Assembly: GCA_052144935.1 (NCBI GenBank)
Contig: JBKQPR010000086.1
Span: 1 to 43,085, forward strand
Reading direction: 5' to 3'
From: JOPF133 sp052144935
GTDB taxonomy: Bacteria; Acidobacteriota; Terriglobia; Bryobacterales; Bryobacteraceae
DNA: 43,085 nt
A program made the translations under genes and the position numbers. Below are positions 10,954 through 20,264 of the stretch, one piece after another. The notes under the pieces are model-generated. The model was not told the origin of the DNA. It ran no database searches and worked only from the letters and a program-made list of their open reading frames with translations. The stretch's first letter is position 1. Each line of letters opens with the position of its first letter.

Positions 10954-13650
10954 ATGTCTCCCCCTTCCAGGATCGCCCACTACGAAATTATTTCGAAGCT
11001 CGGCGAGGGCGGCATGGGTGTGGTTTACAAGGCCCGCGATACCCGCCTGGACCGCTTCGTTGCACTAAAAATACTGCAGCCAACCAGGGTCGCCGATGCC
11101 GAGCGAAAGCGGCGCTTCATCCTGGAAGCCAGAACCGCTTCTGCTCTGAACCATCCCAATATCGTCACCGTCCACGACATCGCCTGGGAGGGCGGCATCG
11201 ATTTCATCGTGATGGAGTTCATCGCAGGCAAGACGCTCGGGCAATCGATCGGACGGAAAGGCATGAAGCTCGACGCGGCGCTCAAGTACGCTGTCCAGAT
11301 GGCGGACGCACTGGCGGCAGCGCACGATGCGGGCGTCATTCACCGGGACCTGAAGCCGCAAAACGTGATGGTGACCGGACCCGAAGGCGGGCACCCCGGT
11401 CTGGTAAAGGTGGTGGATTTCGGCCTGGCCAAGCTGGCGGAGATACCGGCGAGCGAGCTCGCGTCCACCCGAACGCTGAACACCGCGACGGAGCAAGGCA
11501 GAATCCTTGGCACAGCGGCCTACATGTCCCCGGAGCAGGCGGAGGGGCAACCGCTGGATGCGCGCAGCGACATCTTCTCCTTCGGTAGTGTCCTGTACGA
11601 GATGCTGACCGGGAAGCGGGCTTTCACGGGCAGGTCTCCGGTCTCTACCCTCTCGGAGGTGCTCAAAGAGGAACCGCGGCCCGCAGACGAGGTCGTGCTC
11701 GGCTTGCCGCGCGATCTGGTGCGAATCCTTCACCAGTGTATGCGCAAGGATCCGGCGCGTCGTTTTCAACATATGGCCGACGTGAAAGTGGAACTGCAGT
11801 CGCTGATCGAGTCGCCTGCCGTGGAAGCGGAGCCGGTTCGACCGCGGCGGCGGGTGTGGGCAGCAGTGGCGGTTGCGCTCGGGATTCTCGCCGGCGCTGC
11901 CGGCGTATCGTGGTTGCTCCCACGCCGGCCCGAACCCCCTTTGGTTCTGCGGCGTTTGACGTTCGACACAGGGCTCACGACGGATCCAGCCATCTCTCCG
12001 GATGGCCGGATGGTGGTGTACGCTTCGGATCGGGATACGAATGGGAATCTGGATCTCTGGGTGCAGAACGTCTCTGGGGGGGCGCCGTTGCGTTTGACCC
12101 AGGATCCGGCCGACGAGCACGAGCCCGATTTCTCGCCGGACGGCACGCGGATCGTGTTTCGGTCGGAAGCCTCGGGGGGCGGAGCCTATGTGGTGCCGGT
12201 GCTTGGCGGCACTCCGCAAATCGTTGCCCACAACGCGCATCGCCCACGTTACTCTCCGGACGGCTCTCAGATTGTCTACCTCGCCGGCGGCAGGTTCTTC
12301 CAGTTTCCGTTCGTGGCGCCGGTTTCCGGCGGATCGCCGCGGCAGTTGAGCGCCATGAGCACGGTTGACCGTCCGATGTGGTCGCCGGACGGACGACACG
12401 TGCTGGTTCTGGCATCCCAACCGGATCGAGCTTCGAGTTTCGACGCGTGGATCCTTCCGGTCCCGGCATCCGGCGAGGGCGCGTCCCCCATCGCGACGGG
12501 GCTCTCGGGGGCCCAGCGCAACGCAGGTCTGAGTGCCGGCGGTGTGCGTGATTGGGACGAGCGGGGTCTGATCCTTTGCTTGAACCTGGGCGACAGCCGA
12601 AACGTATGGCGCACCTCGCTCGAATCGGGCGCTTTCCGTGCAGACGGCCGTTTCACCCGGCTGACGACGGGCGGCGGTCTCGAAGAGTATGCGCGCGTGG
12701 CGCGGACCGGACGAATGGTTTTTACCGAGGAGCATCTGCAGACCGACCTCTGGCGCACGTCGCTGCGCTCGGGAGATCTTCAGCCGCTGACGCGCGACGA
12801 GGCGGTAAAGTCCTTACTCAGCCTTTCGGCCGATGGCCGTCTGGCGGCGTTCGTGTCTAACCGGCTCGGTCACGCAGACGTGTGGATCAAGGATCTGGTG
12901 AGTGGCAAAGAAACACCACTCACCTCGACGCCGGAAGAAAAGTACGCTGCAGTTTTATCTCCCAATGGGCGGGATGTGTTCTTCAGCATGGTTCGCAGCG
13001 GCAGGCGCGGCATCTACCGGGTTCCCAGTTCGGGCGGCGTGCCGGAGCAGGTGGCGGAAGGAATGTTCTATCCGACGGACGTCTCCGCGGACGGCCGATT
13101 CGTGGTCCTCCAGCATCGGCTGGATACACCACGGCAGAGCGACGCGGGGACGGAAAAAGCCACCATCGGCGTCCTGGACACCACCGCCGGAGCTAAGGTC
13201 CAGAACTTCGAGGCTTCCGGCTACAGCCTTTACCGCGGCCACCTCTCGCCGGACGGCCACTGGTTAGTGTTTCACGCGGAACTTGCGCGCGGGGAAACGC
13301 GCGTGACGATCGCCCCGTTCCGGGGAACGGCAACGGTTCCGGCAGATCAGTGGTTTCCGGTCACCGACGGCAAATTCTACGACGATGCGCCGCGCTGGGC
13401 GGAGAACGGCAATTCAGTGGTTTACTTTTCCGAGCGCGATGGCTCGCTCTGTCTCTGGTCTCAGCGGCTCGACGCAGAGACGAAAAAGCCCAAGGGCGAC
13501 CCGGTCGCCGTCCGTCATTTTCACAGCCGCCGCTTCTCCCCCGCCAATGTCAGCGCGTGGGATGTCGACGTGGCGGTCGGAGGCGAAACCATCGTCCTGA
13601 CGATTGGGGAGCGGACGGGGAACGTCTGGATTGCCGATCGCGCGCCATAG
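10954..13650 (+). CDS. Receptor-type Ser/Thr protein kinase with C-terminal TolB-like propeller
   Basis: This 898-residue membrane kinase has a cytoplasmic Hanks-type domain at residues ~10-275, with glycine loop LGEGGMGVVYKA (16-27), catalytic Lys39, HRDLKPQN with Asp132, DFG at 155-157 and the activation-segment end TAAYMSPEQAEG. One transmembrane helix lies at about 300-322 (VWAAVAVALGILAGAAGVSWLL). The rest is a TolB/WD40-like propeller with repeated 'ISPDGRMVVYASDRDTNG', 'FSPDGTRIVFRS' and 'SADGRLAAFVSNRLG' blades on the outer side. This architecture is strongly expanded in Acidobacteriota. The ligand is unknown. All catalytic residues are intact. Confidence 0.93.
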   Translation: MSPPSRIAHYEIISKLGEGGMGVVYKARDTRLDRFVALKILQPTRVADAERKRRFILEARTASALNHPNIVTVHDIAWEGGIDFIVMEFIAGKTLGQSIGRKGMKLDAALKYAVQMADALAAAHDAGVIHRDLKPQNVMVTGPEGGHPGLVKVVDFGLAKLAEIPASELASTRTLNTATEQGRILGTAAYMSPEQAEGQPLDARSDIFSFGSVLYEMLTGKRAFTGRSPVSTLSEVLKEEPRPADEVVLGLPRDLVRILHQCMRKDPARRFQHMADVKVELQSLIESPAVEAEPVRPRRRVWAAVAVALGILAGAAGVSWLLPRRPEPPLVLRRLTFDTGLTTDPAISPDGRMVVYASDRDTNGNLDLWVQNVSGGAPLRLTQDPADEHEPDFSPDGTRIVFRSEASGGGAYVVPVLGGTPQIVAHNAHRPRYSPDGSQIVYLAGGRFFQFPFVAPVSGGSPRQLSAMSTVDRPMWSPDGRHVLVLASQPDRASSFDAWILPVPASGEGASPIATGLSGAQRNAGLSAGGVRDWDERGLILCLNLGDSRNVWRTSLESGAFRADGRFTRLTTGGGLEEYARVARTGRMVFTEEHLQTDLWRTSLRSGDLQPLTRDEAVKSLLSLSADGRLAAFVSNRLGHADVWIKDLVSGKETPLTSTPEEKYAAVLSPNGRDVFFSMVRSGRRGIYRVPSSGGVPEQVAEGMFYPTDVSADGRFVVLQHRLDTPRQSDAGTEKATIGVLDTTAGAKVQNFEASGYSLYRGHLSPDGHWLVFHAELARGETRVTIAPFRGTATVPADQWFPVTDGKFYDDAPRWAENGNSVVYFSERDGSLCLWSQRLDAETKKPKGDPVAVRHFHSRRFSPANVSAWDVDVAVGGETIVLTIGERTGNVWIADRAP

Positions 13651-13976
13651 CGCGGGTTACCGATCGGCGCACTTCATACCCATGAATACGTGACAGATGG
13701 GCAATCCGTATGCGGCCTTGGGCAGTGGGTCGGTTTGAAATCCGGGTCGCTTTGCCGGCCAACCGTCACGTGGGCCAGTTGGGCGGTTCGGCGTTAGACG
13801 GCCCAGTGACACTGGGAGATCGGCAAAGGTTATCTTCCAGAAACTTCTTGCCAAGTGGGCGGACGCTGGGGAATACCGCAGCGGGAAGACGACGCGGGAG
13901 CGACGGCTCTTAAAGATCCGCCGTAAACCGCCTCCTATTCACTTTCCGATCCGATAGACTGAGTTGAGCGCTTTCC
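13651..13976. other. Intergenic region between the two kinases
   Basis: These 326 bases have no supportable gene. No terminator or strong promoter was recognised. The sequence just before 13977 (cgatagactgagttgagcgctttcc) contains a weak -10-like TAGACT but no Shine-Dalgarno. Confidence 0.4.
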
Positions 13977-16580
13977 ATGCCCCTATCCGCAGGCGACAAA
14001 CTCGGCCCTTACGAAATCCTCGGCCCTCTCGGCGCAGGCGGGATGGGCGAAGTGTATAAGGCTCGCGATACGCGCCTCGACCGCATCGTAGCACTGAAAA
14101 CGGCGCGCGCGCAGTTCACCGACCGCTTTGCCAGAGAAGCGCGTGCGACGGCCGCCTTGAATCATCCGCATATCGCGACGCTGCATGACGTAGGACCGGA
14201 TTACTTCGTGATGGAATTCGTGGAAGGTGAAAACCTTCGCGGACCCTTGCCCGTGGGGCGCGCGCTGCTCTACGCCGGCCAGATCCTGGAGGCGCTGCAG
14301 GCAGCGCATCGCAAAGGCATCGTGCATCGCGATCTGAAGCCGGCCAACATTATGGTCACCAAGAGCGGCGTGAAGCTGCTGGATTTCGGCCTGGCGCAGA
14401 TGGAGACGCCCGCCGCCGTGGACGACCGGACGGCCACGATGGCGCTTTCGACCGAAGGCGTTATCGCCGGGACCTTGCAATACATGTCCCCGGAACAACT
14501 GCAGGGTAAGAAAGCCGACGCCCGCAGTGACATCTTCGTGTTCGGACTGGTTCTTTACGAGATGCTGACGGGACGGCGGGCGTTCGATGCCGGCAATGCC
14601 GCCAGCTTGATTTCGGCGGTCCTGACCGCCGAGCCGCCTTCTTTGGCGGAGGTGCAGCCGGCAGTCCATCCCGCCCTGGTGCGCATTCTGAATCAGTGCC
14701 TCGCCAAAGATCCGGGAGACCGATGGCAGGCGGCCGCCGACATCCAGCGCGCGCTGGAGCTTGTCGGAATTACGCCGGCCGCAGGCCCAGGCGCGGTCGC
14801 GCCGGCCGCTCCCGGAGGTTTGCGGTTTCGCTGGGAATGGATGATCGCGGCGGCGGCGCTGGGCGCGCTGCTCACCGCCGCCGTATCGCGCTTGGCTCCT
14901 CCCAAGCCACCGGAGCCCTGGACCTTCCGGCCGCTTACCTATTCCGGGTCGGCCGCTTCTCCTTCCCTCTCACCCGATGGGAAACAGGTGGCCTTCACCT
15001 GGAACGGCGAACATAATGACGGCCTCGGTCTGTATCTACAACTGGTGAACGGGGGCAATCCGCTGCTGTTGCGGGATGCGCGCCCGAGCGGCAAAGTCGC
15101 CTGGTCGCCAGACGGCAGCCGGCTCGCGTTTATCGGTCGCGATGGAGGACTGTACGCGATGCCTGCCATGGGAGGTCCGCCGCAGCGTATCTCGGTGTCC
15201 CCGCCCGGCGCCAGAGCGGGCGGGATCTCCTGGTCTGCAAACGGTGAATTCCTGGTGTTCACCGGCACAAGGCCAGGACTTTCCGTGGTCTCGGCGGAGG
15301 GCGGCGAGGCCCACGAGTTGACCCGGTTGCCTGCCGGCGGGGACCCCCTGGGCCAGGCGCTGGAAGAGTCCACTGCATATGATTCTTCGCCATCGATTGC
15401 GCCGGATAGCCGCGCCGTGGCATTCGTGCGCTACACCAGCAGCGATAACGCCTGTGTGATGGTGCTGCTCCTCAACCGCGACGGCACGGCGACAGGTTCC
15501 CCCAAGCAGATTACGAACGGAGTGTGGCTACTCGGCAATCGACGCCGGGCCGATCTCTAGTGGACTGCCGACGGGAAAGCAATCCTCTTCGCCGGCTCGG
15601 CCGGCAGCGGCAATCTCTCACTATGGCGGATTTCGCGGGGGGGTGGCGAGCCGGTCCGGTTCGAAGCGCCCGGTCTGGATTCGGATGAGCCCACCATCGC
15701 GCGCCAATCCAGCCGGATGGTTTACGTGAAGCGGGAACGCGAGACTAAGATTTTCAAAATGGCGGCCGGCCCACGCGGCGTCTCCGAGCCCCTGCCGTTG
15801 GTGGAGACCGAGGGCGACCAACGCGACCTCGGCGTGGCGCCTGACGGATTGCACATCGCCTTCACGAGCAACCGGACCGGCTTCAAAGAGATCTGGATTG
15901 CAGATAGCGACGGGTCGAATCAGACCCAACGTACGTTCTTCCACGGACCGGCAGTGGGCAGCCCGCGCTGGTCGCCGGACGGAAAGTGGATTGCTTTCGA
16001 CGGCTCTGCCAGCGGGTCCTTCAACCTGTACCTGATTCCGGCGGAAGGCGGAAAGCCGGTGCGGCTGACCAGCGACCCGGGCAATGAGATCCGGCCGAGC
16101 TGGTCGCACGACGGACAGTGGATCTACTTCGGCTGGAGCCGCGGCGGCGGCAGTGCGGAAATCTGGAAGATCCGTCCGTCGGGCGGCGAGCCTTTGCAGG
16201 TGACGCACCATGGAGGCGGCGACGCCTTTGAGACGCCCGACGGACAATGGCTCTACGTGTGCCACGAACCGAAATTGTCGCGTATGCGTCCCGATGGAAG
16301 CGAAGAGACCCCGCTGCGGAACGACGTTGCCTCGAATTTCTGGGTGGTTGGCGGGCACAGTGTTTACGTTCTCGCGGCGCGGCGCCCCGGCGAGCTGCTG
16401 GACCTCCTGCGCGCGCCCTTCGGAGGATCGGTTTTCGAGACGGTATACCGTTTCAGCGACGCCAACGCGCCCACCGGCGGTGGCACGGCTCTAGGCGTGC
16501 CGCATGACGAAAACTATTTGATTTACCGGCGCCAGACGCGTTTGCGGTCGACCCTGATGTTGATCGAGAATTTCCGCTGA
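13977..16580 (+). pseudogene. Receptor-type Ser/Thr kinase with propeller, interrupted by an in-frame TAG
   Basis: A single reading frame of 868 codons encodes the same architecture as the gene upstream: glycine loop LGAGGMGEVYKA (18-29), Lys41, HRDLKPAN with Asp119, DFG at 136-138, a membrane helix near residues 285-305, then TolB-like propeller blades. Codon 528 (15558-15560) is TAG. The frame continues unchanged after it with WTADGKAILFAG and normal blades to a TGA at 16578-16580. A single CAG-to-TAG change would explain this. If translation stops at the TAG, a 527-residue protein keeps the kinase, the membrane helix and about half of the propeller. A sequencing error or readthrough is possible. 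Confidence 0.8.
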
Positions 16581-16854
16581 TTAATACGCTCATTTCATCG
16601 GGGTATCCCCGGCACCAGATCGGGCACTGGCAGGTATCGACCTTTTCGTCCTTCTTGGTGACGGGCCTGTCGTGTCCGGTTTGTTTTTAAGGCCGGGGTA
16701 GCGGGTACAATGGCTGGCGTGGCGGCGGTAGATTTTGAGATCGTTGGTTCCGAGGGGGGTCGGCATGCCCCAGATTCCAGCACAGCGACGGGGAAGATTT
16801 GCTACATATGCCTGTTACATGTGCCTTAATACTCTGTAACTGGTTGATTCTACT

Positions 16855-16929
<75 letters not shown>

Positions 16930-16990
16930 GCAAGATTTTCATTCTATTTAAACAGACTGTGCGACTCGGTGTCAATCCTGAACCATCGAA

Positions 16991-17020
16991 AGTGCCGTAA
17001 CCCGTAGTGCCGTAACCCGT
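16991..17020. repeat. 15-bp perfect tandem duplication
   Basis: Two head-to-tail copies of agtgccgtaacccgt (16991-17005 and 17006-17020) lie between tRNA-Asn and the transposase. They could be a replication slip or a scar of integration next to the tRNA. Confidence 0.8.
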
Positions 17021-18621
17021 TGTATTCCTGGGTCTTAGGCGTGCTTCTGAAAACAATTCCCCGGGGAATTATTGGAGGGCCGTTTTGTATCAGTGAGATT
17101 TGTAATATCACTGCTACATGCGATCCCGGCGCGCGCCAATCCGCGCCTTCCAGGCCGAGCGCCGCTTGCTGGAGTCCAAACCCACAACCCCAGTCCCTAG
17201 CTATGGGCGGCTTCGTTGGTCGAGCGCTTCTTGGCGGCCAGAGGTTCGCCGCGCACTCCCCGGCCGATTTGCCTGTCGCGCTCCCAACAGGGTCGTTCCA
17301 AGCTGACCTACGTCAGGAAGGAAGAACCTATCGGCTGTTGAACGGGGTGAAGTGTCTACGGGAGATGGCGGGCATGGACACGCCGGCGAACTGCGGCCCG
17401 CTGCTGAAAGACCCCTATCTACTGACCCGCATCGGCTTCACGGCGGAAAAAATCGAAAGCCGCCTGGCACAGGGCCGGGGAGTGATTGACACCGAGACAT
17501 TGCTGAACCATCTGGGCCGTTTCACCGAAAAGGATTTGGAAGCTGGCTTTCTCCAACACCTGGAGGGGATCCGTCACAAGCGCTGGTTGCGGGGCGGGGT
17601 GTACGCCGTGGATGGCCATGACATCGTGATCCCCTATGGGAAGGGGTACGAGGGGGCGCGGCGCATCAGCGACGGAGCCTACGGTTACAAGCTATTAGTC
17701 CTGCTGAACATCCAGGAGGGCTGCGAACTGATCGTGGGATACGTCCTGGGCGGCTTGCAGGAGAGCGAAATCACCGTGCTGCGCCGCTTATTGGCGCGCT
17801 TGGACCACACCATGGGGCCGTTGCGGGAGTGGCTGAAGGTTGTGTTGCTGGATCGCGGCTACTGGGGGACGGATCTGTTTTGCGAACTCCACCAGGACTA
17901 CGGCATCGATTTCGTGAGCCGGGTGCGGGACCAGAAGATGGATCTGAACGGCTCCATTCAACGGCAACTGGAAGAGCCGGGTCGGGCCTGGACCGAGTGG
18001 GAGGAACCACGCCAGTTTTCCGGACGCCAGGAGACGCAGAAGGTGCGCGTCACGGCGCTGCGACCCATTACCTTGACCAGCGACGAAAGCCCCGCGCATC
18101 GTCAAATCGCTGTGAATATTGTGGTGGCGGTGCAATCCCATGGGGACGGCTCTCCCATCCTGGATAAGAAGGGTAAGGACATCTCCCGGACCGATTACGT
18201 GACCAGCCTGCAGCCGGGGCGGCACGGAGTGAGGGTGCGGGCCTTCTACCAGCGCCGCTGGGGAATCGAGAATCAGGGGTTTCGTGGGCTGTCCCAGACC
18301 TGGGACATCGACCGTCCGGCCAGGCACAGCTATCCAGCGGTGCTGGCGCGGCTGGTGTTCGTGTTCCTAACCATCCGGCGGCGCGCACTGCGCGTGCGAT
18401 TCGTAAACCCCTTTACCCCCAGGGGCAATTTCCCATGGAGATCCTCGACCAGTCGCGTGATGGTGCGCACCGAGTCCCGCAAGCGTCCGGAGTTGGTCGA
18501 TCGCCAGGCCCGTGACTACATCGATCCCACCGGCCTCTTTGGCTTGTTCGACCACCTGACGCGCATTTTGCACTACCTGAATAAGTTGATCTCCACCCGT
18601 TTCGCGACAGAAACTAGCTAG
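17020..18621 (+). CDS. IS4-type DDE transposase
   Basis: The open frame encodes up to 533 residues. A DDE triad is visible at Asp198 (YAVDGHD), Asp278 (LLDRGYWG) and Glu417 in the Y-(2)-R-(3)-E motif YQRRWGIEN, which defines IS4-like enzymes. The first ~90 residues are low-quality (Pro/Ser/Cys-rich) and a different frame looks equally coding there, so the true start is uncertain and the N-terminus may be frameshifted. Clear transposase sequence begins about 17300 (QADLRQEGRTYRLLNGVKCL). Only an 8-bp inverted match (atcactgc 17107-17114 / gcagtgat 18688-18695) was found as candidate ends. Its position next to a truncated gene suggests insertion damage. Confidence 0.8.
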   Translation: MYSWVLGVLLKTIPRGIIGGPFCISEICNITATCDPGARQSAPSRPSAACWSPNPQPQSLAMGGFVGRALLGGQRFAAHSPADLPVALPTGSFQADLRQEGRTYRLLNGVKCLREMAGMDTPANCGPLLKDPYLLTRIGFTAEKIESRLAQGRGVIDTETLLNHLGRFTEKDLEAGFLQHLEGIRHKRWLRGGVYAVDGHDIVIPYGKGYEGARRISDGAYGYKLLVLLNIQEGCELIVGYVLGGLQESEITVLRRLLARLDHTMGPLREWLKVVLLDRGYWGTDLFCELHQDYGIDFVSRVRDQKMDLNGSIQRQLEEPGRAWTEWEEPRQFSGRQETQKVRVTALRPITLTSDESPAHRQIAVNIVVAVQSHGDGSPILDKKGKDISRTDYVTSLQPGRHGVRVRAFYQRRWGIENQGFRGLSQTWDIDRPARHSYPAVLARLVFVFLTIRRRALRVRFVNPFTPRGNFPWRSSTSRVMVRTESRKRPELVDRQARDYIDPTGLFGLFDHLTRILHYLNKLISTRFATETS

Positions 18622-18695
18622 CCTGGATTTTCGCGGCAAATAGCCAGCTAACGTTTCGGCGGCTGCGCTCACGCACTATATTGCTCGGCAGTGAT
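17107..18695 (+). mobile_element. Probable IS element, boundaries tentative
   Basis: The IS4-type transposase is enclosed by the inverted 8-mers atcactgc (17107-17114) and gcagtgat (18688-18695), the best candidate terminal repeats seen. The match is short enough to be chance, the left one would fall inside the longest reading frame, and no target-site duplication was identified. The boundaries are therefore provisional. Confidence 0.35.
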
Positions 18696-18839
18696 TCCTC
18701 TATTAGGGCATTTGGAGAACTCGGCTTAAAACAGCTATGGCACAGAATGTTTTCTCACAGACACTGGAAGAACCGCATCGGTCGCCAACAGTCGTCCGGA
18801 GGGGCGCAGATCACGGCTGCCGCCCCCAATCGGAGGGGT

Positions 18840-20157
18840 ACCGCGACGGCGCTCATCGCCATGGCCGGCGATCCGCATACCGCCATCGACCTCTACGGGC
18901 CCGCGGCGACCGCCGCCGGGTTCCAGCAGTTACAGTTGATCTTCCGCTGGCTGGACGACGGCGTCTTCGTGACCGGCGCGGCGACCGCTTATTCGCGCGA
19001 TGCCCGGCAACCCCTTCGCGGCCTTCGCGGCCACACTCCTGGCAACCGTCGATGCGAACCCAGTCGACACGTTTGTATATGACCTGCGGGGCAACCAGGG
19101 CGGCAATTCGGCAGTCTGGAACCCGCTCCTCAACGGGCTGATCGCGCGCTACCCGGCCTTGCTTTTGAACCCGCGGTTCCGCATATACGGAGTGATCGAC
19201 AAGGGCACTATCTCCTCGGGCAGCCTGGATGCGATGCAGCTCAAACAGCCGGTCGCCTCCAACGTGGCGGCCTTGTTTCCCAATTTGGACATGAGCAAGC
19301 TCGTCCAGATAGTGGGCGAACCGACGGGCGGCTCAACCGGGGGCTGGGGCGACGTAGTGGGGTTCACGTTGCCAAGTTCCGGGCTGGTGGGGCAATACTC
19401 CACGCAGTACATTAATGGGCCGAGCTATGTCCCCACAGGGCCGTCGTTTCTGCCGGATCTCGCGATTAGCGTGCGCTCCACGGATTTCTTTGCCCGTTAC
19501 GATCCGGTGATGGGCGCGATTCTGGCGCGCACCGGGAGTGTGCCGCCCGTTCCCTCCGGCGCCGCCATCGCGGTGAACGGCGCCAGCTTTCGATCCGATC
19601 AGGGGCTGGCCCCGGGCTCGTTGGCCGCGGTGTTCGGGAGCTATGCGCAGGTTCCGGATCAAGTGCTGGTAGCCGGCATTCCGAGCCAGGTGGTGGCTGC
19701 GACGACGTCGCAGGTAAACCTGCAAGTGCCGGCGACGGCGCCGCTGGGGACGGTGGACATCTCGGTTCGCGCCAATGGAAGCGAACCGGCTTCCGGCCAG
19801 GCTACCATTACCTCGGCGGGCCCCGGTATCTTCGTGCTTGCCGCGGACCCGTCGCAACCCGGCGCGGTGGAAAATCAGGACTATTCCATCAACAGCAGTT
19901 CCAACCCGGCCACCGCGGGCTCAGTCGTGCTGGTCTATGCCACGGGGAATGGGCCGGTGGATTCGTCCGGGAACGCTCCCGTGAGCGCCTTCTTTGGCGA
20001 TATTCCGGCCGAGGTGTTAGCCAGCGAACCGCTGACTCAGTATCCCGGTCTCTGGCAGATCAACGTTCGCGTTCCGGATGGCATTACGGGAGCAACGCCG
20101 CTGTTTGTCATCGCGCAGAACCTGGCCAGCAACGCTGTGACCCTGTCCGTACGTTAG
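18840..20157 (+). pseudogene. Decayed S41-peptidase-like protein with TIGR03437 C-terminus
   Basis: Two frames together resemble one secreted protein. In the first (18840-~18995) ALIAMAGDPHTAIDLYG and FRWLDDGVFVTGAA look like the N-terminal half of an S41/tricorn-like peptidase region. The frame then switches at ~19000 to MPGNPFAAFAATLLATVDAN, DTFVYDLRGNQGGNS, GTISSGSLDA and IVGEPTGGSTGGWG, the S41-like core, followed by a complete TIGR03437 domain (about 19560-20157). The expected start and signal peptide are missing, and sequence between the two parts appears deleted. The ORF from ATG 19000 alone would give 385 residues without a signal peptide. Probably damaged by the adjacent IS. Confidence 0.75.
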
Positions 20158-20264
20158 GAGCTAGCTAGGGCGGGTGGGAAGGCCCCTTGGCGGATATCCG
20201 GACTAACCGCGGAGGGCAATCAGCCCACGCTGGCGGAGGCGCAAGCCAAGTTGCCAGAGGCGGC

